A DNA stretch of 64,000 nt from Eudorina sp. 2006-703-Eu-15 (taxonomy: Eukaryota; Chlorophyta; Chlorophyceae; Chlamydomonadales; Volvocaceae), in the NCBI GenBank assembly GCA_003117195.1, contig BDSI01000081.1, positions 436,773 to 500,772 on the forward strand. Reading direction: 5' to 3'. The position numbers and the translations under genes were made by a program. Below the pieces are notes generated by a model. It did not search any database, was not told the origin of the DNA, and worked only from the letters and a program-made list of their open reading frames with translations. Shown in pieces: positions 1-8,926 of this stretch; the stretch's first letter is position 1, and every line of letters begins with the position of its first letter.

Positions 1-56
1 GTCGTACGTGGGACCTGCCAGCCGGGTGTCGCTCCGCATGTTGACAGGTTGGCAAG

Positions 57-563
57 CAGTGTTGCTATCTTAAATAAAAAGAATATTTACGGGCAAAAAA
101 GCCGGAAATTTTTTATTTCCCGGACCCCCAAGAAACCTGCGAGATTTCATTTATTTGACGCTGTGGAGAGCCGGAAATCTGCCCTGCCAACTATTTTCCA
201 GACTACCAAAAAGGCCTGGAAATCTGCAGGCGCAGGGGAAAATCCTGCATCGTACACCTGTCTACAGCCAAAACACACTCGAATGCCGTGTCCCCAACTC
301 CTGGTTACCCTCCCATATGCATCCGCGACGCAAGGAAAGCGCGCTTCAGGCCTCCATGGACTTAGAATCCCTGTCGTCGCTGTGGTAACAGTGGCCCTGC
401 TGTCGAAACACGCAGAAATATTTCCGCCCTGCCTCGGAGGTTTTTATTTCCTGGCACCTAGGAAGCCCCCCCAAATCTGCTCTGCCAAAGGTTTTTTGGC
501 CACTGGCGACAGGCCGGAAACCTGCGGAATTCTATTTCCCCGTTTTGGAAGATAGCAACACTG
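57..563. mobile_element. hAT-type MITE, copy 1
   Basis: A 507-bp non-autonomous element. Its 15-bp terminal inverted repeats are perfect (CAGTGTTGCTATCTT at the left end, its complement at the right). It is flanked by an 8-bp direct duplication, TTGGCAAG, at 49-56 and 564-571. Ends beginning CAGTG with an 8-bp target duplication are typical of the hAT superfamily. Reading frames inside it show no transposase similarity. A second, inverted copy lies at 6141-6646. Confidence 0.9.
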
Positions 564-605
564 TTGGCAAGGTGGTGCGCGGCACATCGTCTACATCGTA
601 AGTGG

Positions 606-735
606 GACCTGCTAAACGGGTGTCGCTCCGCATGTTGACACACAACAACCTCAAGCAGAGTGCTGGCACGAAGAGGCTGGTGGACATGATCGGCCATATC
701 ATTTACAAGGTCGTCGGGATGAGGGACTCCGGCTG
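606..735 (+). other. Possible exon fragment of unknown gene
   Basis: An open frame here encodes a peptide containing GTKRLVDMIGHIIYKVVGMR and ends at a consensus splice donor (C|GTGAGT) near 735. The balanced composition and donor suggest a genuine exon, but I do not recognise the family. About 45 bp at its start (GGGTGTCGCTCCGCATGTTG and flanks) also occur at 1-46, on the other side of MITE copy 1. Either the exon start is duplicated or the two pieces are successive repeats. It may be a gene fragment or part of an uncharacterised transposon. Confidence 0.3.
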
Positions 736-1423
736 GAAGACCGCCATGCGTGAGTACGCCACTCCTGTGGTGTGACACCGGAATCTCTTCTACACATCAC
801 ACTGCACGCGATAACCCAACGTCTATTATCGATCAACACCGCCGTATAGCCACGGTCCCACAGCCGTCGTGACGACCCGACCAACGGGCAGATGTGCTGG
901 ATTGTGCTCGTAAGATGGCCGAGGGCCGAGTGTCCCGCCTGGTGCGGCTGGGTAGGCGGTATGTGCTCAAGGGGCTGGCAGGAGAAGCGATCAGGGATGG
1001 GGGCGGTGGGGCCTGGTACGGCTGCAGCGCCAGCAGAAATGGGGGTAGCGGTTGTGATGGTGGGGGTGCTGCAGGTGGCCGTGGCAGCGGCAGCACATTT
1101 GCGCGCATAGAAGCTGGCGGCCCTGGCAGCACTGGGGTTGGAAAAGGTGTTGGGGCGGTGGTGGGAGGGGAGGGTGTTGGCTGAATACCTGTCGTAGTCC
1201 TCCGATTCGGACCATGCACCCAGATCAGGCAGGTATTCATGTCTCCCCCTTGCGAACGAGTTGATGAGCATCAAAGTCAACACACCACTCTCGTGGGACA
1301 CGAATCTTCAAAACTACCTGTTCGCGTGATGGAAAGCCGCACAAGTCGATTGGCCCGGGACGGTAAGGAAAACAATACAGTGGAAGGTGCGCGCATGAAC
1401 GGGGATGTTAATGTACATGCCCC
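736..1423. other. No gene recognised
   Basis: Several overlapping frames stay open because of GC-rich composition, but none shows family similarity, consistent splice sites or a plausible start. I see nothing else in this stretch. Confidence 0.4.
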
Positions 1424-1727
1424 ATAATGGTCAGTGACGACCATATACCGTATGGCCGGTATGGTACGGGTACATATACGGTATGTACCGGTACATATAT
1501 ATGGGTACCGTATGGTATGGGTATATACCATATACCATATATACCATACCGGTACAATATATGGTATACCGTACATACCACGTGGACCATGGTCGGTACC
1601 CGTGCCACCGTGCCACCAGGGTACCCAGGGTACCACCGCCGGTACCACCGGTACCATACCGTGCCGGGGTACCACCCGTGCGGCCCGGTACCCCGTATAG
1701 TACCGGTATACCGGGTACCCCCGGCGT
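1424..1727. repeat. GGTAC/CATATACC palindromic low-complexity tract
   Basis: About 300 bp made almost entirely of short self-complementary words (GGTACC, CCGGTA, TATACC, GTATGG, CATATA) in irregular order. The left half is AT-richer and the right half GC-richer. The tract runs directly into the integrase frame of the gypsy element, so it replaces the element's 5' part. Shorter stretches of the same type occur at 3119-3137 and 8524-8552. Confidence 0.7.
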
Positions 1728-3118
1728 ACGGGTTCGTACTGGTTGATCGCCTTACGAAGATGGTGCATCTGGCGCCCTGAGCAGGCTGCACGTTTGTTCT
1801 TTGACAACGTCGTACGTTTGCATGGTGTTCCTAAGGGCAATGTCTCTGATCGTGATCTGCGTTTCACGAGCAAGTTCTGGGGAGCGCTTGGGGATCTGCT
1901 GGATATGCGTGTGAATCTGTCCACTGCGGATCACCCCCAGTCTGACGGTCAAACTGAGCGCATGAATCGTACACTTGGTGACATGCTGCGCAACTTTGCT
2001 GGCCGTAACCCTGATACCTGGGACACTCATCTGTCTGCTGCTGAGTTCGCGCTGAACAACGCAGTGAATCGCTCCACTGGCAAGAGTCCGTTCTTCCTGA
2101 ACTACGGATTCCACCCTGCGCTTCCTGTCTGGCGGGAGTTGGACGTCAACGTTCCTGCCGCGAAGCAGTTCGCACGGAGCTTTGTGTCTCGTCTGTCTGA
2201 AGCTAAGTCCTGCTTGGACGCAGCGCAACAACGGGCTGCTGATTACTACAACCGGGGTAAGAAGCCTGCCACTTACGCCGCTGGGCAGTTGGTGATGCTG
2301 AGTACGAAGCACTTGCGTGCCATGTCACGTGGGCCTCGGAAGCTTCTCCCTCGCTGGATTGGCCCGTACCCTGTCGTACGCATGGTTGGTTCTGTTGCGG
2401 TTGAGTTGCGCCTGCCCTTGGACATGCGCATCCACCCGACCTTCCACGTGTCTCTGGTTCGTCCTTATCATTCGCGCGCATCTGACGCCGCTGATGAAAT
2501 GGATACTGGTCCTGAACCTGTTGCCTGGCTGACTGAAGACCAACCTCTGTTTTCGCGTTCTGGACTACCGTTGTCGCCGCGTTCGAACTGGCAAACGGAC
2601 TCGCTTTGTGCAAGAGTGGCTCGTTAAATGGGCTGGCTATTCCTCTGAGCTCAACTCGTGGGAACCCGCTCGCAACTTCACACCTGATCTGAAGCCTGTT
2701 TTGGATGAGGTTCGGTCGCAGGAGGGGGGATAGTTGTTGTATTATGCTCTGTCTCGCATAATCAACAATATGCTCTTTATAGTATTTTACTGTTGGGTAT
2801 TTGCTGTCACTTTTGAGGAAGCTGTTCCTTACACTTTGCTGATACGTAACTGTTTACGAACTTGTATTTCGGACTGCCGAACCCTGTTATTCTGCTGGTA
2901 ATTGTAATCTGCTTACAATTAGGACAACTGGTCCTGGTAGCTGATTCTGTGTGACTCCGGTTGCTGAGTTCAAACTGACGGTTAAGCCGTTGCCTCACTG
3001 ACCCCTCGTCCAAGTGGCGGCTCGCCGTACACTACTGGGCGCGGACCTGGTGCATTTAAGCACACTGCGACTCAACAATCTGTAGTTCTGACTACCACCT
3101 AAATACGTGGATACAACA
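1728..3118 (+). mobile_element. Decayed Ty3/gypsy chromovirus, 3' part
   Basis: This is the 3' end of an LTR retrotransposon of the chromovirus branch. The integrase core is recognisable: the first Asp in LVDRLTKMVHLAP, the second in SDRDLRFTSKFWG, and the Glu in HPQSDGQTERMNRTL form the D,D,E triad. A C-terminal region follows (GPYPVVRMVGSVAVELRL), then a chromodomain (FVQEWLVKWAGY, LNSWEPARNF). The stop is at 2731-2733, followed by a purine tract and the LTR. The frame changes near 1780, apparently with loss of a short segment, and again near 2555. Protease, reverse transcriptase, RNase H and a 5' LTR are absent. The copy is defective. Confidence 0.88.
2735..3118 (+). repeat. 3' LTR of the gypsy element
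   Basis: A 384-bp segment beginning TGTTGTAT and ending ATACAACA, a perfect 8-bp terminal inverted repeat with the canonical TG...CA ends. A polypurine tract (AGGAGGGGGGA, about 2720-2730) lies immediately upstream, as expected for a 3' LTR. No matching 5' LTR exists in the window, so the boundaries rest on end structure and position alone. Confidence 0.8.
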
Positions 3119-3137
3119 AGTACGGGTACGGGTACCG

Positions 3138-3184
3138 GTGGTGGCCGGGCACCGTAGCATCAGCAAAAGTCGAGTAGCGGCCCC
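3138..3184. repeat. 47-bp shared repeat, copy 1
   Basis: This stretch (TGGTGGCCGGGCACCGTAGC and following bases, ending GTCGAGTAGCGGCC) recurs almost unchanged at about 8471-8518. Both copies are bordered by GGTAC-type sequence and both sit beside a gene fragment: the TLC-like exon here, the D5-like fragment there. Downstream, 3185-3300 is almost pure G+C. Confidence 0.7.
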
Positions 3185-3300
3185 CCGCCGCGGCCGGCCG
3201 GCCCCCGCGGGCCCCGGCGGCCCGGGGCCCCCCGGCGGTGGGCCCCGGGCCGGGGCCCCCCGGCGGCCGGGCCCCTGGGGCCCGGCGGCGGCCGGCGGTG

Positions 3301-3621
3301 CGGACCCTCACAAACCCGCTGCTGAGCGCCTCCAAACTGATGCGGCCAGGGAAGAAGGCCATGTTCGTGTTCTTAACAGCCGCCTACGCGGCGACCCGTG
3401 TGCTGTTGGTGCTTCTGCCGCACACTCTGCGGGATGTGTGGCGTGTGCCATTGGATCAGCGGGCGGCAGTAGCGGCGAACGCCTTCTTGCTGCTTTTGTA
3501 CGGCATCAGCCTTTTCTGGTTCGGGCGACTGCTGGGCATCCTGTTCACAGGCAAGCTGGACGCGACGCCACGCATGGCGGTGACTGCGGTGGATTTAGAG
3601 CGGTGGCAGAAGCAGCTGTGA
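3301..3621 (+). pseudogene. C-terminal exon of a TLC-like membrane protein, isolated
   Basis: An open frame ends in a clean stop at 3619-3621. It encodes two hydrophobic segments (MFVFLTAAYAATRVLLVLLP and AVAANAFLLLLYGISLFWFG), the latter followed by GRLLGILFTGKL. The spacing and the TNPLLSASKLM start resemble the last membrane helices of TLC (TRAM/LAG1/CLN8) proteins. That assignment is tentative. No upstream exons are found: the sequence before it is GC-only low complexity and a retroelement, with no convincing splice acceptor. It is therefore probably a stranded gene fragment, although a gene interrupted by insertions is possible. Confidence 0.45.
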
Positions 3622-3840
3622 GGAAAGCGCCCGCACACGCGGGAGTGGGAGTGACATGGAGCTGCGTGATGCTTGATGGGAGTCCAAAGGATAATGAAAG
3701 GTGGAGATGGCCATTGTCGTCTCGAGGTGGTGCTGCGAATTGCCGCCAGGCCTGTACGACGATGTGCTGCGGCTTCAGCAGCACAGCCTTGCTGCGCGTT
3801 GCTGAGGATTATAGATGCCCATAACATAGCAATTATGCCC

Positions 3841-4064
3841 GCTGCTGTGCCTATCCCTTTGGTAGTGTTGCCCCGCTGCGCGCCTCTGCTTGCTTCGGTG
3901 TCTGACTGGTTGGGGTTATGGCCCGGTGTGTTTTCTTTGGGTGCGGCGTTGTGGTGTGGAGGTGACCTGCCGCCTTGGCGGTGGGGCCTACTGGGGCTTG
4001 CTCTGGTATACACCGATGATCCCGTTGGGGTCCGCTGTAACATTCATTCATTCATTCATAGCAA
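3841..4064 (+). repeat. TGTAA-tailed retroposon copy A
   Basis: It contains the conserved blocks GCGGCGTTGTGGTG and CACCGATGATCCC, then GGGGTCCGCTGTAACATTC, and ends in a (CATT)n tail. Related copies lie at about 5968-6127, 43612-43790 and 47096-47245, and short tail-only matches at 36153-36180 and 38256-38295. A polyadenylation-like TGTAA followed by a simple tail suggests a LINE- or SINE-type retroposon with variably truncated 5' ends. TGTAA occurs at 4036-4040 and again at 4070-4074. Confidence 0.55.
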
Positions 4065-4149
4065 GCATGTGTAATGGGTGCACTTGTCGCTGCTTGGGAC
4101 TTTCGCATCAGTCTTAAGAGCACCTTGCACCATCATCACAGCGCACCTA

Positions 4150-4480
4150 TGCCATATGAACCTGGCATCCAAGGCGGTTGATCCTGCCAACCAAGGATCC
4201 CTCATCCCTTCACCCGCACATCCGTAGAGACAGAGGGTTCAGTAATCGCCACCAATCCAGTGTGCGAATCTTGGTCCACTACGGTCAACTACGACCCAAA
4301 TTCCACATCTCATCAGCTAGCCATGGTCTCATGCTCTCAACCATTGTCGGGGATCAACCAGGGAATCGATCCCAGGGCCTTAATCCGCCTACCTGCGGTA
4401 CTGTCACCTAACCCGGTCAGCTATTCGTTGCTGAAGAGCAAATCAAGACAAAGCTCCGAAGTGAAGCCTCGACCTAAAAA
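4150..4480 (-). repeat. Possible tRNA-derived SINE
   Basis: Read on the minus strand, the segment near 4361-4373 (GGGATCGATTCCC) resembles an RNA polymerase III B box with its T-arm. About 50 bases upstream, TAGCTGACCGGGTTAGGTGA resembles a D-arm/A-box. The anticodon region is not tRNA-like and about 200 bp of unrelated sequence follow, which fits a SINE better than a functional tRNA. No target duplication was found. Confidence 0.3.
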
Positions 4481-4672
4481 ACACGAAATGCAGGTATGAC
4501 AACCCGACCATCGGAGATGACACCGAAAGCACAAGAAACCAAACACTCTATACACACACACTCCCTTGAGGGGGCACAGCGGTCACCGATCCTCGGGGAT
4601 CGGGCACGCGCCCTAGGTTGAGAGCGAGGGGACAGAGGCCCCTTACGCCCCTTTCCCCCGTATCCGGGGGAA

Positions 4673-4904
4673 AGTGCTTCGGCGGTCTCCCGTATGGGGC
4701 GGGTTAGCGCCCCCGGCCAGTGTCGGCCAGTCCTGCGATGATTAGCCCCCGGCCAGTCCTGCGATGATTACGGTAGGCGGTGAGTACCCCCCTCGATGGG
4801 CGGTACAGTGTGGACTAAGTGGACTACGCCCCTCCTCATCAGAGGAGTGCTTCGGCGGTCTCCCGAATGGGGCGGGTTAGCGCCCCCGGCCAGCGTCGGC
4901 CCGG
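4673..4904. repeat. 56-bp direct duplication plus 25-bp tandem
   Basis: A block beginning AGTGCTTCGGCGGTCTCCCG and ending CCAGTGTCGGCC at about 4673-4729 recurs at about 4848-4904 with few differences. Between the copies, CCCCCGGCCAGTCCTGCGAT is tandemly repeated around 4708-4770. No coding function is apparent. Confidence 0.6.
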
Positions 4905-4917
4905 CAGATATGTAATG

Positions 4918-4918
<1 letters not shown>

Positions 4919-5008
<90 letters not shown>
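4919..5008. repeat. (CA)n microsatellite
   Basis: An uninterrupted CA dinucleotide run of about 45 units. No gene is associated with it. Confidence 0.95.
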
Positions 5009-5010
<2 letters not shown>

Positions 5011-5137
5011 TACGCGAACTCAGCAAGTAAGGACCATAGTTTGTACGCGACGCGACAAAGTTCGTCGCGACACGATGTTCGAGAGTGGGTATGCAGATGG
5101 CACGTTCAAATGAACATAAAACAATGCAAATGCCCAC

Positions 5138-5207
5138 TGTTGGAAGAGATATGTGTCCGTGACATCCCGAGCGCTCGGGATGTCACGGACACATATCTCT
5201 TCCAACA
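5138..5207. repeat. 70-bp perfect palindrome with 5-bp flanking duplication
   Basis: Two 35-base arms, starting TGTTGGAAGAGATATGTGTC, meet head to head without a spacer (centre GAGC|GCTC at 5172/5173) and match at every position. The palindrome is flanked on both sides by CCCAC (5133-5137 and 5208-5212). TGTTGG...CCAACA ends with a 5-bp duplication resemble LTR-retroelement insertion ends. The unit is far too short to be an LTR element, and its nature is unknown. Confidence 0.9.
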
Positions 5208-5497
5208 CCCACTGTATAGTGGAGGTGCCCGTGTTCATCACCCCACTCGAGCCTGGCAACCGTTGGCAATTGCCAAAGGCAGGCGGTCAAGCGGACAGTG
5301 GGGTATGCAGGGCGTGAACAGGGTGCCACAAGCACGAGGGCATCTGTGCTGATTAGGAAGCATCGCTGCAAGGGGGACTTTCCCACTTTGCCAGTCCCCC
5401 TGCCAGTCCCATCACAGCTCTCACGGTCCAGGGTGAGGACTCCTGAACACTTCACAAAAATCCGGTGCACACCTGGCGCCTCTCGGCCGCGGTGGAT

Positions 5498-5965
5498 CTA
5501 GGCCGAAGGCACGACAAAGCGATCAGGGAAGGCTTGCTTGATCGTCTCGTAATTCTCAATAACCCAAGCCTCCCACTTGAAGCGCTGCTTCACCTCTGAG
5601 TCCTCGATGAGCTCCTTGCAGACTACCACCTCGTCGTCCAGCTGCTGTATGGACGTCCAGTGGGCCTCGTCATTGTTGCGGCGCGTGAGAATGCCGTCCA
5701 CAACAATTGCAAAGTCCTGAGGCGTTTTGGACGCCATGCTGGCCAGCTTGACGAGAGCCTCGTCTTCCTCGTGCAGGCACATCGCGCGCGTGCTGTTCGT
5801 TCGCCTTAAGCGCACGAACTGAAAAGCGACGCCCAAGATCTGCCCTGCACACGTCCGCAGCTGGTTCTTTGAAATCACAATCTTCAGACGCCTGTGGTCG
5901 GCCTGCAGCTGCTGGTGACCGGCCTTCAGCTCCTCGTCAACTCTGCCGCGGAATGCATAATTCAT
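5498..5965 (-). CDS. Hypothetical protein, 155 residues
   Basis: A single-exon frame from an ATG (5963-5965) to TAG. The protein has balanced composition rather than low complexity: an N-terminal stretch with DEELKAGHQQLQADHRRLKI, likely helical or coiled, a middle with QILGVAFQFVRLRRTNSTRA, and an acidic/aromatic C-terminus (KWEAWVIENYETIKQAFPDR). I recognise no domain. It lies between the palindrome region and a retroposon copy just upstream of its start, inside the mosaic of mobile elements. It may belong to a transposon or be a stranded gene rather than a conserved host gene. The absence of frame breaks over 468 bases supports recent coding. Confidence 0.45.
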   Translation of the reverse strand: MNYAFRGRVDEELKAGHQQLQADHRRLKIVISKNQLRTCAGQILGVAFQFVRLRRTNSTRAMCLHEEDEALVKLASMASKTPQDFAIVVDGILTRRNNDEAHWTSIQQLDDEVVVCKELIEDSEVKQRFKWEAWVIENYETIKQAFPDRFVVPSA

Positions 5966-5967
5966 TT

Positions 5968-6127
5968 TTAAGAACCCCGGACCCCATGATAGGGATCATC
6001 GGTGCCGCACAAGGGAAACCCACGCGACACCCACCGACAAAGCAGCGGGGCATCCCCGCACCACAACGCCGCGAAAAGCGAACAGGGACTAGAAACCACC
6101 AGCCGAATCACCCAAACACGCAGACGC
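5968..6127 (-). repeat. TGTAA-tailed retroposon copy B
   Basis: On the minus strand it carries GCGGCGTTGTGGTGCGG and CACCGATGATCCC followed by ATGGGGTCCGG, matching copy A at 3841-4064. The TGTAA/CATT tail is missing or diverged. MITE copy 2 begins a few bases beyond its left end. Confidence 0.5.
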
Positions 6128-6140
6128 ACCCAGCAGGACA

Positions 6141-6646
6141 CAGTGTTGCTATCTTCCAAAACGGGGAAATAGAATTCCGCAGGTTTCCGGCCTGTCGCCA
6201 GTAGCCAAAAAACCTTTGGCAGGGCAGATTTTGGGGGCCTTTCTAGGTGGCAGGAAATAAAAACCTCCGGGCAGGCCAGGAAATATTTCTGCGTGTTTCG
6301 ACAGCAGGGACACTGCTACCACAGCTACGACAGGGATTCTCAGTCTTGGAGGCCTGAAGCACGCTTTCCTGGCGTCGCGGATGCATATGGGGGGGTAACC
6401 AGGAGTCCGGGACACGGCATCAGAGTGTGTTTTGGCGGTAGGCAGGTGTACGACACAGGAATTGCCCCTGCGCCTGCAGATTTCCAGGCCCTTTTGGTAG
6501 TCTGGAAAATAGTTGGCAGGGCAGATTTCCGGCTCCCTACAGCGTCAAATAAATGAAATCTCGCAGGTTTTCTGGGGGTCCGGGAAATGAAAAAATTCCG
6601 GGTTTTTGGCCCGTAAATATTTATTTTATTTAAGATAGCAACACTG
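6141..6646. mobile_element. hAT-type MITE, copy 2
   Basis: This 506-bp element is inverted relative to the copy at 57-563 and closely similar over its length. It has the same 15-bp terminal repeats and its own 8-bp target duplication, GCAGGACA, at 6133-6140 and 6647-6654. The different duplication shows an independent insertion rather than a segmental inversion of copy 1. Confidence 0.9.
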
Positions 6647-6654
6647 GCAGGACA

Positions 6655-7140
6655 CCACTATTAAAGGGGCAAGAGCGAACACCACGGTCTCACCGACAAC
6701 GGATAAAGCAGAATTCAGGGGAAGTCGCCCACACATGCAGGCACCCCAAGGCCCACTACCACCACCCTGGACGCGCCTTGCGCCGCCCAAGCTCGAGGTC
6801 TTGGACGCCCGCACCGGCTCATATGTGTGTCGGTGTGTTGCATGGTTGGGGATGTGTAACCCCATACCTGCACATACCCATACGAGCCGGAGGCCCAAGG
6901 GCAAACGAAAACTCCCCAAAGCATTGCTTTGCAATACCGCATCAACAGGAGTCAACGAGACTAGCGCCCAAAGGGCACAATTGAATGACGGTGAGCCCAC
7001 ATGCACTCTTACATCTTCATCAAACGAGCCGGATCCCAGGCCATGGCCTCCCTCATAGTGTTAGGGCGATGAAACCCCTCCTCCGCACGTATTGTATCAG
7101 AAGCTGGGCAGTCAAGTAGAACAAGCTACCTGGCTCATGA
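6655..7140. other. No gene recognised
   Basis: Nothing beyond short chance frames is seen between MITE copy 2 and the SPOUT1-like fragment. Confidence 0.4.
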
Positions 7141-7144
7141 GGAT

Positions 7145-7613
7145 GTGCGGCAGCCGCTGGCAGAAAGCGTCGCTGTCCCGGGGAGACTCCTGGACCAGCC
7201 CCCATCCCTTGAGTTCGCAATCTTCGTGGCGGGCCAGATTGCTCGAGCCGCCACGGCCTTTCAAGTGGACGAGCTAGTGGTGTACGACGACAGCCCAGCA
7301 GCCACCGCAACAAAACCCGAAGAAGCCCCCAGCCGGGGGCACCCCGGGGACAGCCCTGCTGGCGCGCGTGCTGCAGTTTCTGGACACGCCGCCGCACCTC
7401 CGGCCCAACATGTACGGCGACACCGCTCACCTGCCCCGGGAGCTGCAGCTGGCGGCCGCGCTGCCCTCCGGAAACCCGCCACACCACGCCCGCCCAAGCG
7501 GCACGTGGATGCCGTACCGTGAGGGTGTCGTACTCAAATCGGAGCCGGGCGCGGGCAGCTACGTGGACGTCGGATTGGACCGCATGGTCTGTGTGGAGCA
7601 GGAGCTGCCGCAG
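7145..7613 (+). pseudogene. Fragment of a SPOUT1-type RNA methyltransferase
   Basis: The first part (VAVPGRLLDQPPSLEFAIFV, GQIARAATAFQVDELVVYDD) matches the start of the SPOUT1/C9orf114 family of SPOUT-fold methyltransferases. The second part (LLARVLQFLDTPPHLRPNMY, then PYREGVVLKSEPGAGSYVDV) continues the same domain in a different frame. The shift lies in a low-complexity loop between about 7300 and 7360; no convincing intron explains it, so an indel or sequence error is likely. The fragment ends at a good donor (CAG|GTGGGT) after GLDRMVCVEQELPQ. The rest of the SPOUT domain is not found downstream. It looks like a truncated gene piece in the repeat mosaic. Confidence 0.75.
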
Positions 7614-7865
7614 GTGGGTGGGAGGGCCAGGTGCCCGCCGTACAATTGTTTCCTAGAGTGTCAATTTCAAGGGAAGCGCACATCGCCTTCTAAACAGGAT
7701 TCGTAAACGCCTCATAGCTGCCACCTACGCCGCCAGAGAGTCGCAGAGCATCCCAGAGTCGCAGAGCGTCGTGTCCTGGTCGTGTCCTGGCCTTTGTTTG
7801 TAGCAGCACCTTTCAGTGTGGATCCGGGCCCTTCCTGAGTATTCTTGAGCCGCGTTTGCATCTAG

Positions 7866-8445
7866 GACTGTCTACGTGATGGAGAAGCCGGGCGCGGTGC
7901 AGAGCAAGGACTGCATCAAGGACGGCATCCACCTGGTGGCCGTGGACGTGACGGCGCGCGCCGCGGTACACCACGTCATCCGCGAGCGCGCGCTCGCGGG
8001 CATCCAGCCCGCTTTGCGGGACATGGGCTGCACCAACACCGTGCAGGACGCCGTGGACGAGGCGGTCATCGAGCGCAATGGCTGGATGATGTACGGCAGT
8101 CGCAAGCTGAACCAGCCGGCGTACGAGGTGACGCGCGTGCTCAAGTACGCGCGCGGTCGCGGTGCGGCAGCGGCCGCAGATGATGCCGCCGCCACGGACG
8201 CCGATGATGAGATTGATGGTGGTGATGATGATGATGATGATGATGGCGGCGGCGGCGGCGGCCGCAGCAGCTCACTACTACTAGGACACGTGCGCATGTG
8301 CGAGTGTACTTTGCCGGCGGCGGGCCTCTTGACCGCCGACCCCGATGCGGCGGCTGCCACTACGGCTGATGCCACTACGGCTGCCGCCACTACTACTGCC
8401 ACGGCGCGGCTGGACGCCGTGTGCAGCCACGGCGGTGCGGCCTGA
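7866..8445 (+). pseudogene. Fragment resembling NCLDV D5-type primase-helicase
   Basis: The open frame reads VYVMEKPGAVQ, then KDCIKDGIHLVAVDVTARAA, RERALAGIQPALRDMG and DEAVIERNGWMMYGSRKLNQ, followed by YEVTRVLKYA. This series (KDGIHL, then V(I)ERN-W-MYGSRK with Y-VT-V) matches the region between primase and helicase parts in D5-like proteins of nucleocytoplasmic large DNA viruses. No Walker motifs follow; the frame runs into a GD-, G- and AT-rich tail and stops at 8443-8445. A CTAG splice-acceptor-like site precedes it. I infer a remnant of an endogenised algal giant virus. A cellular or transposon D5-like helicase is the alternative. Confidence 0.6.
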
Positions 8446-8470
8446 CCGCGGCGGCGGCGGCGACCGCGGC

Positions 8471-8518
8471 GGTGGTGGCCGGGCACCGTAGCAGCAGCAA
8501 AAGTCGAGTAGCGGCCGA
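8471..8518. repeat. 47-bp shared repeat, copy 2
   Basis: Nearly identical to 3138-3184 (one of the clear differences is CAGCAG for CATCAG). It is followed by GGTACC-type sequence (GTACCGGTACCGGTACG), as the first copy is preceded by it. It sits at the 3' end of the D5-like fragment. Confidence 0.7.
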
Positions 8519-8926
8519 CCGCGGGTACCCCCGTACCTGTACCGGTACCGGTACGTTGGTGCACATGTGTTTGACGCCAAGCTTTTACGTACAACAACTA
8601 TAATATTCGCCCTTTCCTTCCCCTCAGACATCCTGAAAACGTCAACAAGTGTTCCGACAAGAGTTCCGAATATCCGACACATAGTGAGCCATATCGCGTC
8701 GGCAAGCCCGCGCATCCCGATAACTGCTCTTATGTACAGTAGATTGTTCCCTCAAACAGTACGCGTCAAAGCACAAGCTGGACCGTGCCTTGACGCTAAC
8801 GCATCTGTTGAGCTTGAACGTACAACCATATATGCCCAAATCATGGCCGGGACCCTACTCCTAGGCATACTCTTCAGGTTAACTGATACGAGATCTGCAA
8901 GGATGCAGAACGGACAGGTAGGCTGC
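8519..8926. other. No gene recognised; 3' flank of the hibernation factor
   Basis: It starts with GGTACC-type sequence. The rest is unremarkable and probably includes the 3' UTR of the minus-strand gene that ends at 8927. I could not place a TGTAA signal with confidence. Confidence 0.4.

Noticed and set aside
4768..5137. Cys/Val or Thr/His repeat 'proteins'
   Set aside because: Translation of the CA microsatellite.
7876..7878. ATG at 7876 as a true start of the D5-like frame
   Set aside because: The family similarity (VYV before MEKPG) continues upstream of it, so it is an internal Met of a fragment.
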